From positions 682,001-746,000 of the forward strand of contig NZ_JABMKW010000017.1 of NCBI RefSeq assembly GCF_013204795.1: 64,000 nucleotides of DNA, in the 5' to 3' direction. Origin of the DNA: Pedobacter panaciterrae (GTDB lineage Bacteria; Bacteroidota; Bacteroidia; Sphingobacteriales; Sphingobacteriaceae). Positions 8,803-18,065 of this stretch are shown here, one piece after another (within the stretch, counting starts at the first letter, position 1; the number at the start of each line of letters is the position of its first letter). The position numbers were made by a program, and so were the translations under genes. The notes beneath the pieces were generated by a model. It was not told the DNA's origin, did not search any database, and saw nothing but the letters and a program-made list of their open reading frames with translations.

Positions 8803-9513
8803 ATGCTTTTGATAGATATAGAAGGGATAAAAAGCCTTAATGATCTTTTTCTGCAAATCATTAAACAAAACCTTAGCAGTGATGCCTTGTTGTGGTTGGA
8901 GAATAAGATTGAATTGATTAAGACAGAAGAAAAATCAATGCAATTAAACCTCGCCTTTTCGCATCTGCCACGTTTGGCCGGAAAAAAGCCGATAGAGGTA
9001 CAGACAGAGGATGAGGAAAAAATAGATGGGCTACTACCCGGTTTTTCGTTAAATGGGTGGACTGCCGACAGGCTTTCTCGTGTTTGGCTATTGATGCAGG
9101 TTCCAGATGAGCATAAAGAAACCTATATCAAAAAGATAAACGGGTTGTTTATTGCCTCTGAAATGAACGAGCAAATTGCACTTTATTCTGCCTTGCCATT
9201 TTTAGCTTATGCTGAAGAATGGGTAGCCAGATGTGAGGATGGAATACGCAGTAATATTGGCACCGTATTGGAAGCCATTATGTACCACAACCCATACCCT
9301 GCTCATTTCCTTTCAGAAGGAGCATGGAACCAATTGGTGCTGAAAGCATTTTTTACAGAGAAAGACGTTAATCACATCATTGGATTAAAAGAGAGATCCA
9401 ACCAGGCATTATCGGATACTTTAAGCGACTATGTACAAGAACGTTTAGCCGCTCACAGAACTGTTAATCCGGAGATATACAAATTGATAGAACAAAAAAA
9501 TCAGAAAATATAA
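8803..9513 (+). CDS. eboA: EboA domain protein
   Basis: 236 residues, soluble and mostly helical, without signal peptide. I identify it by position and character as EboA: it is directly followed by a TatD-type hydrolase, a UbiA prenyltransferase, a dehydroquinate-synthase-like cyclase, a TIM-barrel isomerase-like protein and a phosphatase-like protein, the conserved eboABCDEF order. The biochemical role of EboA is not known. Features seen include a conserved GWTADRLSRVWLLM stretch around residue 85 and EAIMYHNPYPAHFL around residue 158. Spacing to eboB is 10 bp. Confidence 0.75.
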   Translation: MLLIDIEGIKSLNDLFLQIIKQNLSSDALLWLENKIELIKTEEKSMQLNLAFSHLPRLAGKKPIEVQTEDEEKIDGLLPGFSLNGWTADRLSRVWLLMQVPDEHKETYIKKINGLFIASEMNEQIALYSALPFLAYAEEWVARCEDGIRSNIGTVLEAIMYHNPYPAHFLSEGAWNQLVLKAFFTEKDVNHIIGLKERSNQALSDTLSDYVQERLAAHRTVNPEIYKLIEQKNQKI

Positions 9514-9523
9514 ATTTTGAATT

Positions 9524-10510
9524 ATGTGCTGTAATGATAATTTTCAGGAAAGAAATGAAGGAGAAAAAATTCAAACTTCTCTTGATTTAAATGACATCAG
9601 CGGGATGAAATTTTTTGACCCGCATGTACACATGACCTCACGTACTACAGATGATTACCAGGCTATGGCCGATGCAGGTATTGTAGCTTTAATAGAGCCG
9701 GCTTTTTGGCTGGGTCAGCCGCGTACAGGAGTAGACAGTTTTACCGATTATTATAGCAGCCTTATTGGTTGGGAAAGATTCAGGTCGTCACAATTCGGTA
9801 TTAAGCATTATTGCACCATAGGCTTAAACTCTCGTGAGGCCAATAACGAAAAACTGGCAGAACAAGTAATGGAAATACTTCCTCACTTTATTTTTAAAGA
9901 AGGGGTAGTTGGTATTGGCGAAATTGGTTTTGATGATCAGACTGCTGCCGAAGAAAAATATTTCCGTTTGCAATTGGAACTGGCAAAAGAATCAGGGTTG
10001 CCTGTGCAGATTCACACACCACACAGAGATAAGAAAAAAGGCACGCAACGTAGTATGGATATTGCGATAGAACATGGACTTTCTCCATATTCGGTAATTG
10101 TAGATCATAATAACGAGGAAACTGTTAAGGAAGTTCTGGACAGAGGCTTTTGGGCCGCATTTACCATTTATCCTTTTACCAAAATGGGCAATGAGCGCAT
10201 GGTAGAGGTGGTAAAACAATATGGATCTGAAAGAATCATGATCAATTCAGCAGCAGACTGGGGCATTTCGGATCCACTTGCAGTACCTAAAACTGCGGCA
10301 TTAATGAAAAAATCGGGAATTAGCCTTACTGATATTGAACTGGTTAGTTACAGAAATGCTATAACAGCATTTGCACAAAGTGGACAAATTGATGAGAACG
10401 ATTTTATTTCAGTTAAAAACATCGATCAAAGTCAGAAATTTGAAAGCAATTCGATTTTGCGTGGGGGGCAACAACCAAGAATAGATAAAAATTCTATCAT
10501 CATTTCCTAA
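9524..10510 (+). CDS. eboB: EboB, TatD family metal-dependent hydrolase
   Basis: 328 residues. TatD/amidohydrolase fold metal ligands are visible: HxH in DPHVHM (His34, His36), a glutamate in GIGEIGF (about 131), histidines in QIHTPH (about 166) and VDHNNE (about 193), and an aspartate in SAADWG (about 246). TatD proteins are nucleases or hydrolases, but in ebo clusters the reaction is unknown. The extra N-terminal 28 residues with two cysteines at positions 2-3 are unusual and do not form a signal peptide. It is the second ebo gene and is followed by the TTG-initiated eboC after 11 bp. Confidence 0.85.
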   Translation: MCCNDNFQERNEGEKIQTSLDLNDISGMKFFDPHVHMTSRTTDDYQAMADAGIVALIEPAFWLGQPRTGVDSFTDYYSSLIGWERFRSSQFGIKHYCTIGLNSREANNEKLAEQVMEILPHFIFKEGVVGIGEIGFDDQTAAEEKYFRLQLELAKESGLPVQIHTPHRDKKKGTQRSMDIAIEHGLSPYSVIVDHNNEETVKEVLDRGFWAAFTIYPFTKMGNERMVEVVKQYGSERIMINSAADWGISDPLAVPKTAALMKKSGISLTDIELVSYRNAITAFAQSGQIDENDFISVKNIDQSQKFESNSILRGGQQPRIDKNSIIIS

Positions 10511-10521
10511 TTAGGTATACA

Positions 10522-11409
10522 TTGAAAAAACTATTAGGATATATAAGGCTAATGCGGCCTGCAAATGTTGTTACTTCTGTTGCAGATGTACTGGCGGGCA
10601 TAGCTATTTCGGGTTCCTTTTCATTAACGGGATGGAGCACTTTACAGCTACCTGTTATACTGCTTTGCATCTCAACAATAGGTTTGTACAGTGGCGGCAT
10701 TATCTTTAATGATGTTTATGATGCCGATCTGGATAAGATAGAACGTCCGGAACGCCCAATCCCAAGTGGATTAATAAGCAAAAAAGCAGCAACTATTTTT
10801 GGCGCAGTATTCTTCTTTATAGGAATTGCGGCAGCCAACCTTTTTGGCACCACAACATCAGTACTTGCAGTGTCTATTATGATTGCATGCCTTACTTATA
10901 ACAGATGGGCTAAACATCATTCCATATTAGGCCCATTAAATATGGGGTTATGTCGTGGATTAAACCTATTGCTAGGCGTAAGTATTATTAGTTCTCAGGT
11001 GCAACAATGGTGGTTTTTAGCCCTTGTACCTATTATCTATATTGCGTCTATTACCATGATTAGCAGAGGTGAAGTACACGGAGGAAGTAAAAAGATGCTT
11101 TATTTTGCTGCGGTACTTTACGCTATTGTAATTGCCAGCATTCTTTTTTTCGCCACCACAAAAGGCGATATACGCATCACATTGGCATTTATTGTACCTT
11201 TTGCTTTAATGATATTCATGCCTCTGTTAAAAGCCATACAAAATCCAATAGGCCCAAACATAGGCAAAGCAGTAAAAGCAGGTGTTATTGCATTAATATT
11301 AATGAATGCTGCCTGGGCTAGCGTCTTTGCCGACTGGAAAGTAGCCCTATCAATTGTTATTTTATTACCATTATCAATATTACTAAGTAAAGCATTCGCT
11401 GTTACTTAG
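10522..11409 (+). CDS. eboC: EboC, UbiA-like prenyltransferase
   Basis: 295 residues with eight to nine hydrophobic helices. The first UbiA aspartate-rich motif is present as NDVYDADLD followed by RPERPIPSG near residues 67-85, which binds prenyl diphosphate through magnesium. The second motif is not a standard D-rich one; in its place is SRGEVHGG at about residue 178. It should transfer a prenyl chain to an unknown acceptor in the inner membrane. Start: the frame begins with TTG at 10522 (MKKLLGYIRLMRPANVV); an internal ATG at residue 11 would cut the first helix short, so TTG is preferred. Confidence 0.85.
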   Translation: MKKLLGYIRLMRPANVVTSVADVLAGIAISGSFSLTGWSTLQLPVILLCISTIGLYSGGIIFNDVYDADLDKIERPERPIPSGLISKKAATIFGAVFFFIGIAAANLFGTTTSVLAVSIMIACLTYNRWAKHHSILGPLNMGLCRGLNLLLGVSIISSQVQQWWFLALVPIIYIASITMISRGEVHGGSKKMLYFAAVLYAIVIASILFFATTKGDIRITLAFIVPFALMIFMPLLKAIQNPIGPNIGKAVKAGVIALILMNAAWASVFADWKVALSIVILLPLSILLSKAFAVT

Positions 11410-11425
11410 TCAGGAATTTTCAACT

Positions 11426-12604
11426 ATGAGTTATTTAGAACAGTCGTTTAGTGTAAAATTTGAGTATAAAATATACTTCACTGCTTCGCTATTTGATACA
11501 GGCAATCCTATCTTGGCAAACTTCTTTAAGGAGAAGCCTTCAGAGGCCTTGCGCAAAATATTTTTCGTATTGGACAAGGGTGTTGCCGATGCTCATCCTG
11601 ACCTTGTACCGTCAATTAAAACTTACTTTGAACAACATAAAGATGTGCAGCTGATTAAGGACATCATGATTGTTCCGGGCGGAGAAGCATCAAAAAATGA
11701 TACTGCACTTTTTGACCAACTGGTTGAAGCAGTGAATGTTTATGGAATTGACAGACATTCGTACATTGCTGCCATTGGAGGAGGCGCTGTACTTGATCTT
11801 GTTGGTTATGCGGCTGCAGTTTCGCACCGCGGTATTAAACATATCCGTATCCCTACAACTGTACTCTCGCAAAACGATTCTGGTATTGGTGTTAAAAATG
11901 GCATCAATTACAATGGTAAAAAGAACTTTCTTGGCACTTTTGCGCCGCCATCGGCAGTATTTAACGATGACCAGCTTTTGCTTACGTTAAGTGACAGAGA
12001 TTGGCGTTCGGGTATTTCTGAAGCAGTAAAAGTTGCCCTTATCAAAGATCCCGAATTCTTTTACTGGATTGAAGATAATGCGGCACAACTGGTTGCACGG
12101 GATATGGATACGATGAATTACCTGATCAAACGTTGTGCTCAATTGCATTTAAACCATATTGCCGGTGATGATCCATTTGAAACAGGATCGGCCAGGCCAC
12201 TAGATTTTGGCCACTGGAGTGCGCATAAACTGGAGCAGCTAAGTAATTTCAGCGTTTTACATGGTGAAGCTGTGGCAATGGGTATTGCTTTAGATAGCAC
12301 CTATTCTTTCCTGACAGGAATGCTAACAGAAGAAAAATTACAGCGCATATTAAGTGTACTGCTTCACCTGTCTTTTGATATTTCTAATCCATTTATCCAG
12401 ATTAACGATACTGAATCTCCAATACTTCGTGGATTGGCAGAATTTCAGGAACATCTTGGCGGCAAACTTACCATTACCCTGCTTACTGATTTGGGTACCG
12501 GGAAAGAGGTACATCAGATGGATCACCAGTTATTGATAGAAGCGAGCAACTATGTTTTAAACTTTACCAGTACACACGCTGGTTTACCTATAAGTAACCA
12601 ATAA
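11426..12604 (+). CDS. eboD: EboD, 3-dehydroquinate synthase-like sugar-phosphate cyclase
   Basis: 392 residues. It has the NAD-binding GGGAVLDLVGY and the IPTTVLSQNDSGIGVKNGIN segment of the dehydroquinate synthase family, the RSGISEAVKVALI helix with a metal-binding glutamate, and the metal-ligand histidines in DFGHWSAHKLE and LHGEAVAMG. In the shikimate pathway such enzymes cyclise DAHP; in ebo clusters they are a distinct subgroup of sugar-phosphate cyclases with unproven substrate. Because it lies inside a prenyltransferase/isomerase/phosphatase cluster it probably makes a cyclitol or related precursor rather than serving aromatic amino-acid synthesis. eboE starts two bases after its stop. 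Confidence 0.85.
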   Translation: MSYLEQSFSVKFEYKIYFTASLFDTGNPILANFFKEKPSEALRKIFFVLDKGVADAHPDLVPSIKTYFEQHKDVQLIKDIMIVPGGEASKNDTALFDQLVEAVNVYGIDRHSYIAAIGGGAVLDLVGYAAAVSHRGIKHIRIPTTVLSQNDSGIGVKNGINYNGKKNFLGTFAPPSAVFNDDQLLLTLSDRDWRSGISEAVKVALIKDPEFFYWIEDNAAQLVARDMDTMNYLIKRCAQLHLNHIAGDDPFETGSARPLDFGHWSAHKLEQLSNFSVLHGEAVAMGIALDSTYSFLTGMLTEEKLQRILSVLLHLSFDISNPFIQINDTESPILRGLAEFQEHLGGKLTITLLTDLGTGKEVHQMDHQLLIEASNYVLNFTSTHAGLPISNQ

Positions 12605-12606
12605 TA

Positions 12607-13815
12607 ATGAAAGTCAACACTGGCCATTTAACCTATTGCACAAACATACATCCGGGCAAAAACTGGGATGATGATTTTAAAGCGTTACAAGAGAATTTCC
12701 CTGTGATCAAACAATCTGTTTCACCAAACGGACCACTTGGACTAGGACTTAGATTGTCAAATATCTCTAGTCTTGAATTGATTAAAGAAGATGCTTTGGC
12801 TGAATTTAAGCAGTGGCTTAAGGAAAATGCCGCTTATGTTTTTACCATGAATGGTTTCCCTTACGGAGAATTTCACCGCACAGTGGTTAAAGAAGATGTA
12901 CATACACCTGACTGGACAACAGACGCGCGCAGAGAATATACTATCAGACTTTTTAATATACTCCAATCTCTATTACCTGAAGGTATGAATGGGGGGATTT
13001 CAACATCGCCACTTAGTTACAGGCACTGGTTTAAAACTGCTGACGATTTTGCACAGGCAAAACGCACTGCTACCTTGAATGTAATAGAGGTTATAAAAGA
13101 ACTTATTAGAATTAGCGAGCAAACAGGCAAAATCATGCACCTTGATCTGGAGCCTGAGCCTGATGGCATACTTGAAACCGGAAGAGAATTTATAGACTGG
13201 TTTGAGAATGATTTGCTGCCACTTGGCATTCCGGCAATTGAAAGTTCATTTAATGTTGCTGGCATTGAAGCCGAATCATTAATTAAAAAACACCTTTGCC
13301 TTTGCTATGATGTTTGTCACTTTGCTATAGGCTATGAAGCTCATGATGAGGTTCTAAAAGAACTTGAAGCAAAAGGCATTAAAGTAGGCAAAATACAGAT
13401 CAGTGCTGCTTTAAAAGCAAATCTTGATAAATCAGAAGCAGATAGAGAAATCATAAAGAACAGCTTTCAGACGTTTAATGAGCCAACCTATCTGCATCAG
13501 GTAGTTGCCTTAAAGAAAGATGGTGGGCTGATTCGTTATTCGGACCTTACTCCTGCTCTTGAAGACTTTGAGAACCAGGAAGCCACACAATGGAGGGCAC
13601 ATTTCCATGTACCAATATCAATTAAAGAGATCGGATTATTACAATCTACTCAGGATGATATTACCACTGTTCTGGAACTTCAAAAGAATGCCCCTTTTAC
13701 TGACCATTTGGAAGTAGAAACCTATACCTGGGAAGTATTACCGGAGCAATTAAAATTACCGATTGCCCAATCTATCAGTAATGAACTGAACTGGGTAATT
13801 AAAACAAATGTTTAA
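12607..13815 (+). CDS. eboE: EboE, TIM-barrel (xylose isomerase-like) protein
   Basis: 402 residues, cytoplasmic. The start MKVNTGHLTYCTNIHPG and the TMNGFPYGEFH, HLDLEPEPDG and LCYDVCHFAIGYE segments are those of the ebo 'metabolite traffic protein EboE', an AP-endonuclease-2/xylose-isomerase-like TIM barrel. The Glu, Asp and His residues in the last two segments are plausible metal ligands. The reaction is unknown. It begins two bases after the eboD stop and runs into eboF, showing tight coupling of the cluster. Confidence 0.85.
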   Translation: MKVNTGHLTYCTNIHPGKNWDDDFKALQENFPVIKQSVSPNGPLGLGLRLSNISSLELIKEDALAEFKQWLKENAAYVFTMNGFPYGEFHRTVVKEDVHTPDWTTDARREYTIRLFNILQSLLPEGMNGGISTSPLSYRHWFKTADDFAQAKRTATLNVIEVIKELIRISEQTGKIMHLDLEPEPDGILETGREFIDWFENDLLPLGIPAIESSFNVAGIEAESLIKKHLCLCYDVCHFAIGYEAHDEVLKELEAKGIKVGKIQISAALKANLDKSEADREIIKNSFQTFNEPTYLHQVVALKKDGGLIRYSDLTPALEDFENQEATQWRAHFHVPISIKEIGLLQSTQDDITTVLELQKNAPFTDHLEVETYTWEVLPEQLKLPIAQSISNELNWVIKTNV

Positions 13816-13816
13816 G

Positions 13817-15169
13817 ATGAAGAAAACTGTAGTAATAGATGTTGTTGGCTTATCCTCGAACCTTATTGGCAAGCATACCCCCTTTTTAGAACAATACATA
13901 AAAGATAAAAACCTTGGTGCAATAGCACCAATGCTACCGGCTGTAACTACCAGTGTACAATCAACTTATTTAACAGGAAAACAGCCAACAGAACATGGTG
14001 TTGTCGGGAACGGATGGTACGACCATATGGATTCGGAAATCAAGTTCTGGAAGCAATCAAACAAGCTTGTGCTTGCAGAGAAGATCTGGGACAAGGCAAA
14101 AAAAGAAGATCCTAATTTTACTTGCGCCAATATGTTCTGGTGGTACAACATGTATTCAAATGCTGACTACAGTGTAACTCCACGTCCAAACTATTTAGCT
14201 GATGGCAGAAAACTTCCTGATTGTTATTCAGAACCGGCAGAACTACGCGATATTTTACAGGATAAATTAGGTCAGTTTCCGCTTTTTCAATTTTGGGGAC
14301 CAGGTGCAAATATAAAGTCTAGCCGATGGATTGCTGATGCATCTATGATTACTGAGGATCTTTACAATCCTACCCTTACCTTAATATATTTGCCACATCT
14401 GGATTATTGTCTGCAAAAATTCGGCAGTGACTTTGATAAAATCAGCAAAGAACTGGGCGAGATAGATGAATTGGTAAAGGACCTGGTAACATTTTATGAA
14501 AAAAAAGGAGCCAATATCATTATTCTATCCGAATACGGGATTGTTCCGGTAAGCAAACCGATTCACCTAAACAGAATCTTTAGAGAAAACGGGCTGTTGC
14601 AGATTCGTGTAGAGCGAGGTTTAGAATTATTAGATGCGGGTGCTTCTAAAGCATTTGTGGTTGCGGATCATCAGGTTGCACATGTTTACATCAATGATCC
14701 GACGGTAACCAACCAGGTAAAAACTATTCTTGAAAAAACCCCTGGCATTGCTATGGTTTTAGATAAGGAAGGCAAAAAGAAATATGGAATGGACCATGAA
14801 AGGGCGGGCGACTTTGTATTGGTTGCTGAACCGGCAAACTGGTTTACTTATTATTTCTGGCTTGACGACGCAAAAGCTCCTGATTATGCCAGGTGCGTAG
14901 ATATTCATAAAAAACCAGGGTATGATCCTGTTGAAATGTTCATGTCTTCTAAACCGCGTGCGGCATACAAGCTATTAAGAAAAAAAGCAGGTTTCCGTTA
15001 TGTAATGGATGTTATTCCATTAGATGCCACCTTAATTAAGGGCTCACATGGCAGCATCAACACACCTGCAGAGTTTCACCCTGTTTTAATTACGGATCAA
15101 AAGCTAAACAACAGCAATGTACAGGCGACGGAAATTCATGACCTGATCTGGAAAGCACTAAAGGGGTAA
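13817..15169 (+). CDS. eboF: EboF, alkaline-phosphatase-superfamily (nucleotide pyrophosphatase-like) protein
   Basis: About 450 residues from the ATG at 13817 (MKKTVVIDVVGL); an ATG at 13808 in the same frame overlaps the eboE stop by 8 bp and is an alternative. The alkaline-phosphatase-superfamily core is seen: the nucleophile region PAVTTSVQSTYLTGKQPTEHG (about residues 38-58), the metal ligand region ADHQVAHVYIND near 285, and GSHGS near 410. The family includes nucleotide pyrophosphatases and phosphodiesterases. No signal peptide is seen, so it should act in the cytoplasm. It closes the ebo cluster; no terminator is evident before the next promoter. Confidence 0.85.
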   Translation: MKKTVVIDVVGLSSNLIGKHTPFLEQYIKDKNLGAIAPMLPAVTTSVQSTYLTGKQPTEHGVVGNGWYDHMDSEIKFWKQSNKLVLAEKIWDKAKKEDPNFTCANMFWWYNMYSNADYSVTPRPNYLADGRKLPDCYSEPAELRDILQDKLGQFPLFQFWGPGANIKSSRWIADASMITEDLYNPTLTLIYLPHLDYCLQKFGSDFDKISKELGEIDELVKDLVTFYEKKGANIIILSEYGIVPVSKPIHLNRIFRENGLLQIRVERGLELLDAGASKAFVVADHQVAHVYINDPTVTNQVKTILEKTPGIAMVLDKEGKKKYGMDHERAGDFVLVAEPANWFTYYFWLDDAKAPDYARCVDIHKKPGYDPVEMFMSSKPRAAYKLLRKKAGFRYVMDVIPLDATLIKGSHGSINTPAEFHPVLITDQKLNNSNVQATEIHDLIWKALKG

Positions 15170-15202
15170 TTCTATCGGTTACCAACTTATTTCTATTCTT
15201 AT

Positions 15203-15210
15203 TACATTTG
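15203..15210 (+). promoter_or_regulatory. -7 box TACATTTG of the phospholipase C gene
   Basis: Exact TAnnTTTG match 31 bp upstream of the ATG at 15242, giving an expected leader of about 26 nt. It suggests the phospholipase gene has its own promoter even though it directly follows eboF. Confidence 0.6.
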
Positions 15211-15241
15211 GTTCAAACACACAACATACAAATGAACCACT

Positions 15242-17593
15242 ATGAACTCAAGAAGAGACTTTCTTAAAAAAGCTGCCCTATTATCTGGAGCAGTGGGTTT
15301 ACCCAATGTAATTCCTATGTCTATCCAAAAGGCAATGGCAATCGAAGCAGATCCCGGATCTACATTTTATGATGCAGAGCATATTGTAATCCTGATGCAG
15401 GAGAACCGCTCTTTTGATCATATGTTTGGTAAGCTCAAAGGTGTTCGTGGCTTTAATGATCCAAGAGCTTTTACACTTCCTGATAAGGATAAGGTCTGGT
15501 TACAAAAAGATAATGAGGGTAAAACCTATGCCCCGTTTCATGTAGACATTAATAAAACAAAGATTACCTGGCAAGGTGGGCTGCCTCACTCCTGGTCGGA
15601 CCAGCTTGCTGCCCGAAACAACGGCAAGTATGATAAATGGGTACCTGTAAAATCACTTATGTCTTTAGGATATTATGACAGGACAGATATTCCTTTTTAT
15701 TATTCAATGGCCGAAGCCTTTACAATTTGTGACCATAATTTTTGCTCATCTCTTACCGGCACTACTCCAAACAGGTTATTTTTCTGGACAGGTAACATTC
15801 GGCCTGAATTAAACGGGAGTTCGGTAGCAGCTGTAAACAATTCTCAAGCAGAATCAAGAGACGGTGCTTTTGTAGACTGGGATACATTTCCAGAGGTATT
15901 AGAAGATAATGGCATTGATTGGAAGATCTACCAAAATGAAATATGGACAGCAGATTTACAAGGTGACAATGTAGATGATTGGTTAGGTAATTACGGGGAC
16001 AATGCAATTGAGTATGTAAAACGCTACAACGTTAAGCTTGCGGCATATTTCAGAAAGAATGGTGATTCGACAAGTAAGCCTGCCCTCACTGCAGCACAGG
16101 TAACCGAAAAATACAATAAGCTATCTACCCGTGAAAAGAATTTAATAGACAAAGCATTTGCCAGCAATATAAATGCGCCGTTTAACTATCTGGAACTTGC
16201 TCCATTTACCTTTACTAATGACCAGGGACACGAAGAAACCATCAGCATCCCGAAAAACGATATCTTCCATCAGTTTCGCTCTGATGTTGACAATGGCAAA
16301 CTACCCACCGTTTCATGGCTGGTAGCTCCGCAAAGATTCTCTGATCATACCAGTTCACCGTTGTATGGAACGTGGTATGTATCTGAAGCGCTTGACATTT
16401 TAACAAAGAACCCCGAAGTATGGAAAAAGACAGTTTTCATCCTTACATATGATGAAAATGATGGATACTTTGATCACATCCCTCCATATGTAGTTCCAAA
16501 ACCTAACGACCCATCGAGTGGAAAAGTTTCTGAAGGAATTTCTGTTGATGCCGATTATGAGCTAGAAAAAGATAGCCCTATTGGATTAGGTTATCGTGTG
16601 CCAATGATCATTGCCTCTCCCTGGAGCAAAGGAGGCTATGTAAATTCGCAAGTTTTTGACCACACCTCTTCACTCATGTTTTTAGAAAACATACTTAGCA
16701 AAAAAACCGGGAAGAAAATTCGCAGTAATATGATTAGCAGTTGGAGAAGAGTAATTTGTGGCGATCTGACATCAGCTTTCAGGCCTTCAACAGGGATGTC
16801 ATCTGTTGCACCAGCACCTTTAAAAAGAGAAGAAGTTGTTACCAATATTCAAAATGCAAAAAATAAGCCGGCACAGGTTAAGCCAAATCCTTTATCAAAA
16901 ACTGAAATAGCTTCAGGGGCTTATTTACCTCAACAAGAACGAGGAACAAGTAAGGCTTGCGCTTTACCGTATCAACTCTTTGCAGAATGTAATCTTGATA
17001 GTTCTAAAACCAAAGTAGAACTTTGGCTAGAAGCAGGCAGAGGCAATTTCGGGCAAAAAATATTGCCTGTTGGAGCACCCTTTAATGTATACACCACTAA
17101 TCTATACAACGGGCAGGCAGGAAAGACCTGGGCATATGCAGTAAAAAATGGAGACAAAATTTTAGACCGCCTAACGTTGCAAAATTTTGGGGATGGGCAA
17201 TATGATTTATGTATAAGTGCTCCTAATGGTTTTTTCAGAGCGTTTAAAGGTGATAAAAATGACCCTTCGCTAAAGGTTAACTGCCATTATGAGGTTAAAG
17301 GGTTTTTAAGTAAAAAGCCAAGTGGCAACATTGAACTTATTCTTGAAAATGAGGGTGATCAGGATTTAAAGATAAATTTAATCGACAATGCTTATAAAAG
17401 CGATGCCACCAGATCGATATCATTAGGTACGAAAAGTAAAAAAACTTTAATTATTGACCTTCAAAAGAGTTCAGGTTGGTATGATTTTACAATTCAATTA
17501 GAGGGTTACAATGCATTTTCAAAGCAATATGCAGGACATGTTGAAACAGGAGAAGATTCGATAACGGATCCATACATGGGTGGGGTGGTTTAA
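15242..17593 (+). CDS. Phosphocholine-type phospholipase C, Tat-exported
   Basis: 783 residues. The N-terminus SRRDFLKKAALL is a twin-arginine signal, as in the phosphocholine-specific phospholipases C (non-haemolytic/haemolytic PlcN/PlcH type). The phosphoesterase domain starts with IVILMQENRSFDHMFG (residues about 47-62), followed by the conserved LPHSW, NRLFFWTG and YDENDGYFDH segments; metal and nucleophile residues lie in these blocks. Two small C-terminal beta domains of the family (about residues 580-670 and 690-775) are present, so the protein is full length. It should cleave phospholipid head groups in the periplasm or outside the cell. It follows the ebo cluster by 72 bp. Confidence 0.92.
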   Translation: MNSRRDFLKKAALLSGAVGLPNVIPMSIQKAMAIEADPGSTFYDAEHIVILMQENRSFDHMFGKLKGVRGFNDPRAFTLPDKDKVWLQKDNEGKTYAPFHVDINKTKITWQGGLPHSWSDQLAARNNGKYDKWVPVKSLMSLGYYDRTDIPFYYSMAEAFTICDHNFCSSLTGTTPNRLFFWTGNIRPELNGSSVAAVNNSQAESRDGAFVDWDTFPEVLEDNGIDWKIYQNEIWTADLQGDNVDDWLGNYGDNAIEYVKRYNVKLAAYFRKNGDSTSKPALTAAQVTEKYNKLSTREKNLIDKAFASNINAPFNYLELAPFTFTNDQGHEETISIPKNDIFHQFRSDVDNGKLPTVSWLVAPQRFSDHTSSPLYGTWYVSEALDILTKNPEVWKKTVFILTYDENDGYFDHIPPYVVPKPNDPSSGKVSEGISVDADYELEKDSPIGLGYRVPMIIASPWSKGGYVNSQVFDHTSSLMFLENILSKKTGKKIRSNMISSWRRVICGDLTSAFRPSTGMSSVAPAPLKREEVVTNIQNAKNKPAQVKPNPLSKTEIASGAYLPQQERGTSKACALPYQLFAECNLDSSKTKVELWLEAGRGNFGQKILPVGAPFNVYTTNLYNGQAGKTWAYAVKNGDKILDRLTLQNFGDGQYDLCISAPNGFFRAFKGDKNDPSLKVNCHYEVKGFLSKKPSGNIELILENEGDQDLKINLIDNAYKSDATRSISLGTKSKKTLIIDLQKSSGWYDFTIQLEGYNAFSKQYAGHVETGEDSITDPYMGGVV

Positions 17594-17907
17594 GCCTCTC
17601 CCATTTTTTCGTTTACCACAACTTTTTCAGTTACAGGTTCTTCAGTTGTGGATACTTGTGCCTCTGTTGCAACCATTTCTTCTTGTATTTCAGGATCAAG
17701 TTCTACACACCCTTCTTTATCTTTTTTTGCAAAAAGAATTGGATAGATGAGCATCAATGCTCCTGCGATAAATAAAATGCCTGCAAACGACAACATGTAA
17801 TTACTTGATTCCACTTTGTTCACACTCATCACTTTATAAGCAATTAGCGCCAGTATGCCCAATATAAAGGCAATTACTGCTTTCTGAAGTTTTAGCGTTT
17901 TAATCAT
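17590..17907 (-). CDS. Small two-helix membrane protein of unknown function
   Basis: 105 residues. Two hydrophobic helices (about residues 9-27 and 38-57) are followed by a Glu- and Val-rich cytoplasmic or periplasmic tail of about 45 residues. I do not recognise a family. It is convergent with the phospholipase gene and their ends overlap by four bases, so neither has room for a separate terminator. Confidence 0.6.
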   Translation of the reverse strand: MIKTLKLQKAVIAFILGILALIAYKVMSVNKVESSNYMLSFAGILFIAGALMLIYPILFAKKDKEGCVELDPEIQEEMVATEAQVSTTEEPVTEKVVVNEKMGEA

Positions 17908-18020
17908 GACCAGAGGGTATTAAAATAGTTTTAAATAGTGGACAAAAATCAAACCATTTTCATAAAGCATCTAAAAAGGTAAGGTCGTCGCTTTGAATTT
18001 ATTTTTTCAAAAATATTTGC

Positions 18021-18064
18021 GCAATCAAATGATTGCATCTATATTTGCAACCATATAGTTGCAA
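18021..18064. promoter_or_regulatory. Two palindromes flanking the -7 box of the arsR-like gene (probable operator)
   Basis: GCAATCA/TGATTGC (18021-18027 and 18030-18036, 2-base spacer) and TTGCAAC/GTTGCAA (18045-18051 and 18058-18064, 6-base spacer). The -7 box TATATTTG (18040-18047) lies between and partly inside them, and the ATG follows at 18066. A dimeric ArsR protein bound here would block transcription, so this is most likely an autoregulatory operator. Confidence 0.65.
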
Positions 18065-18065
18065 A

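Noticed and set aside
15232..15267. 12-codon upstream ORF overlapping the phospholipase C start
   Set aside because: A short out-of-frame ATG is expected by chance; no repeated codon pattern suggests attenuation.
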